A DNA stretch of 6,153 nucleotides from DASVFB01 sp045806505. Its GTDB lineage: Bacteria > Actinomycetota > Thermoleophilia > Gaiellales > Gaiellaceae. A program made the position numbers and the translations under genes. Below are positions 4,804 through 6,153 of this stretch, one piece after another (position 1 is the stretch's first letter; each line of letters begins with the position of its first letter). The DNA is taken from NCBI GenBank assembly GCA_045806505.1, contig JBJMJE010000254.1, positions 1 through 6,153 on the forward strand. The letters run 5' to 3'. The notes beneath the pieces are model-generated. The model did no database searches. It saw nothing but the letters and a program-made list of their open reading frames with translations, and was not told the origin of the DNA.

Positions 4804-6153
4804 CTAGGGCGCGGCCTTACGCTCGTCGAGGCGGAGGCGGATCAGGTCGGCGCGGGAGGCGACGCCCAGCTTCTGGAAGACCTTGCGCAGGTGGTACTCG
4901 ACCGTCTTCGGGCTGAGGAAGAGTTGAGCTGCCACGTCACGATTCGACGCGCCGGTCGCGACGAGTCTCGCAATCTGCTGCTCCTGCGGCGTCAGCTCGG
5001 CAAGCGTGCTCGCATCCCGTCGCCGCGCCGTCTCGCCCGTCGCGCGCAGCTCCGCCACCGCCCGCTCCGCCCACAGGCCGGCCCCCAAAGCTTGAAACGT
5101 CTCGAAAGCCGCTCGAAGCTGGACGCGCGCATCCGTTCTTCGCTTGCGTCGGCGCAAGTACTCGCCGTACGCAAGCTGCGTCCGTGCACGGTCAAGCGGT
5201 ACGGGGCAGGCGTCGTGAAGTCGTAGTGCCTCGACATAGGTTTCGTCGGATGAGGTCTCACCGTTGATCAATGCATAACAACGCGCGAGCTGCGGGATCA
5301 ACGTTGGACCTTGCGTTTGTCGCGCCCACGTCGAGGCCGCTGCAAGCGCACCCGCTGCCCGCTCCGGTTGTTCAGCTCTCACTGCTGCCTCGACGAGGAG
5401 GGGCACGGCCTTGATTCGGTACGCCGGGTGCGCGTTCGCGCCAACGAGCGGTTCAACGCGAGCCAGCGCGTCGGCGGGGTCGCCCAGCAGAAGCTCAATC
5501 TCCGTTAGCGCGAGCGTCGCCTCACACGTCGCTAGCGGCAGCCCGGCCGGGACGGCCTGCTCGAGCGCGTCGCCGGCGAGGGCGCGGCATGCATCAGCAT
5601 CGCCACGAAGAGCTGCCGCGCGCGCGACCAATGCGGTCAAATGCGCCGCCGACCCGGGCTCGTCCATCTCGCGCGCCAACTGCAGCGCCTGCGTGGCATC
5701 GGCCGTCGCGTCAGCGAACCGTCCAATGGAAAGCTCCGAGCGCGCAAGGACGTAGAGCCCGTAAACGAGGTCGCCAATCGCCGGCACCGCTCGCGCACGA
5801 GTGACGCCCTTCGCGTGCAGCTCGTACGCACGCACCGCGTCACCGAGGAGATCGGCACAATCGCCGCCCCAGCTGATCATGCGGGCGTCCTCGAGTGAAC
5901 CGGCCAAGTCGGCCGCCGCCGAGAGTGGCTCGACCGCCTGCAGAAGGTCCGGCTCAAACATCGCTGCAAGTCCCTCGACGTACAGTTGCGCGAACCGCGA
6001 ATCATCGGCTTCCCCGGCAGGAAGCGCCCTCGCGAGGTCGACGAGCGACGCAAGGCGCGCACCGTCGCCGCCGAACCACGCAGTCTCGGCCGCGATTGCG
6101 GTAAGCCCGAGGCTTCGACCAGGCACCGTCGGCGCGAGCGCAACTGCGGCCTC
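4804..6153 (-). CDS. Large LuxR-family transcriptional regulator (LAL/MalT-like), C-terminal part; 5' end off window
   Basis: The frame is open through the window's right edge, so the N-terminus is missing; 449 residues are visible. A GTG at 6126 could be proposed as a start, but nine more sense codons precede it and it lies inside the helical region, so an internal position is more likely. Residues are numbered from that GTG. Residues about 1-365 are Ala/Leu-rich helical hairpins of the TPR-like kind seen between the ATPase and DNA-binding domains of LAL regulators. Residues about 376-433 are a GerE/LuxR helix-turn-helix: ELTPQEQQIARL at 377-388, ASNRDVAAQL at 393-402, SPKTVEYHLRKVFQKLGV at 405-422, then SRADLIR. 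Full-length relatives usually carry an N-terminal AAA ATPase of the STAND type, responding to a ligand and ATP; that part is outside the window. It converges with the membrane protein gene upstream of it on the map. Its target genes cannot be told from this sequence. Confidence 0.95.
   Translation of the reverse strand, partial: EAAVALAPTVPGRSLGLTAIAAETAWFGGDGARLASLVDLARALPAGEADDSRFAQLYVEGLAAMFEPDLLQAVEPLSAAADLAGSLEDARMISWGGDCADLLGDAVRAYELHAKGVTRARAVPAIGDLVYGLYVLARSELSIGRFADATADATQALQLAREMDEPGSAAHLTALVARAAALRGDADACRALAGDALEQAVPAGLPLATCEATLALTEIELLLGDPADALARVEPLVGANAHPAYRIKAVPLLVEAAVRAEQPERAAGALAAASTWARQTQGPTLIPQLARCYALINGETSSDETYVEALRLHDACPVPLDRARTQLAYGEYLRRRKRRTDARVQLRAAFETFQALGAGLWAERAVAELRATGETARRRDASTLAELTPQEQQIARLVATGASNRDVAAQLFLSPKTVEYHLRKVFQKLGVASRADLIRLRLDERKAAP

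Overview
The window is GC-rich with very strong G/C preference at third codon positions. It carries a large LuxR-type regulator and actinobacterial-style secreted oxidase domains. This suggests a high-GC actinobacterium, possibly from a deep soil lineage such as Thermoleophilia; that placement is an inference from composition and gene content, not a measurement. Both window edges cut through genes.

Layout: (1) Positions 1-2149, plus strand: the 3' part of a large copper oxidase-like gene. It encodes the end of an amicyanin-like cupredoxin domain, then a multicopper-oxidase C-terminal-type cupredoxin region, then a kelch propeller with a DUF1929 C-terminal domain of the galactose/glyoxal oxidase fold. 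Three of the four classical radical-copper side chains are recognisable, but the cysteine that should form the Tyr-Cys cofactor reads as serine. (2) Positions 2150-2358: a non-coding gap with a hairpin after the oxidase gene, the first copy of a 28-nt repeat, and a nested inverted repeat just before the next gene. (3) Positions 2359-3177, plus: a membrane-anchored protein of unknown function ending in a peptidoglycan-binding-like domain. (4) Positions 3321-4598, plus: an unrecognised integral membrane protein with about eight transmembrane segments. (5) Positions 4599-4803: a convergent intergenic gap with a GNRA-loop hairpin, the second copy of the 28-nt repeat, and a nested inverted repeat. 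(6) Positions 4804-6153, minus: the C-terminal part of a large LuxR-family regulator with a helical TPR-like region and a GerE-type helix-turn-helix.

How the parts relate: nothing in the sequence proves a shared pathway. The two membrane-protein genes are co-directional and 143 nt apart, and the 28-nt direct repeats bracket them as a block of about 2.4 kb, so they could be a co-inherited unit. The oxidase is probably extracytoplasmic and appears to be a separate transcription unit. The regulator converges on the membrane genes and reads out of the window. The points most worth checking are the oxidase fusion with its missing cofactor cysteine, the apparent topology conflict in the peptidoglycan-binding-like protein, and the paired intergenic repeat. 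No mobile element, CRISPR array or complete RNA gene was found.
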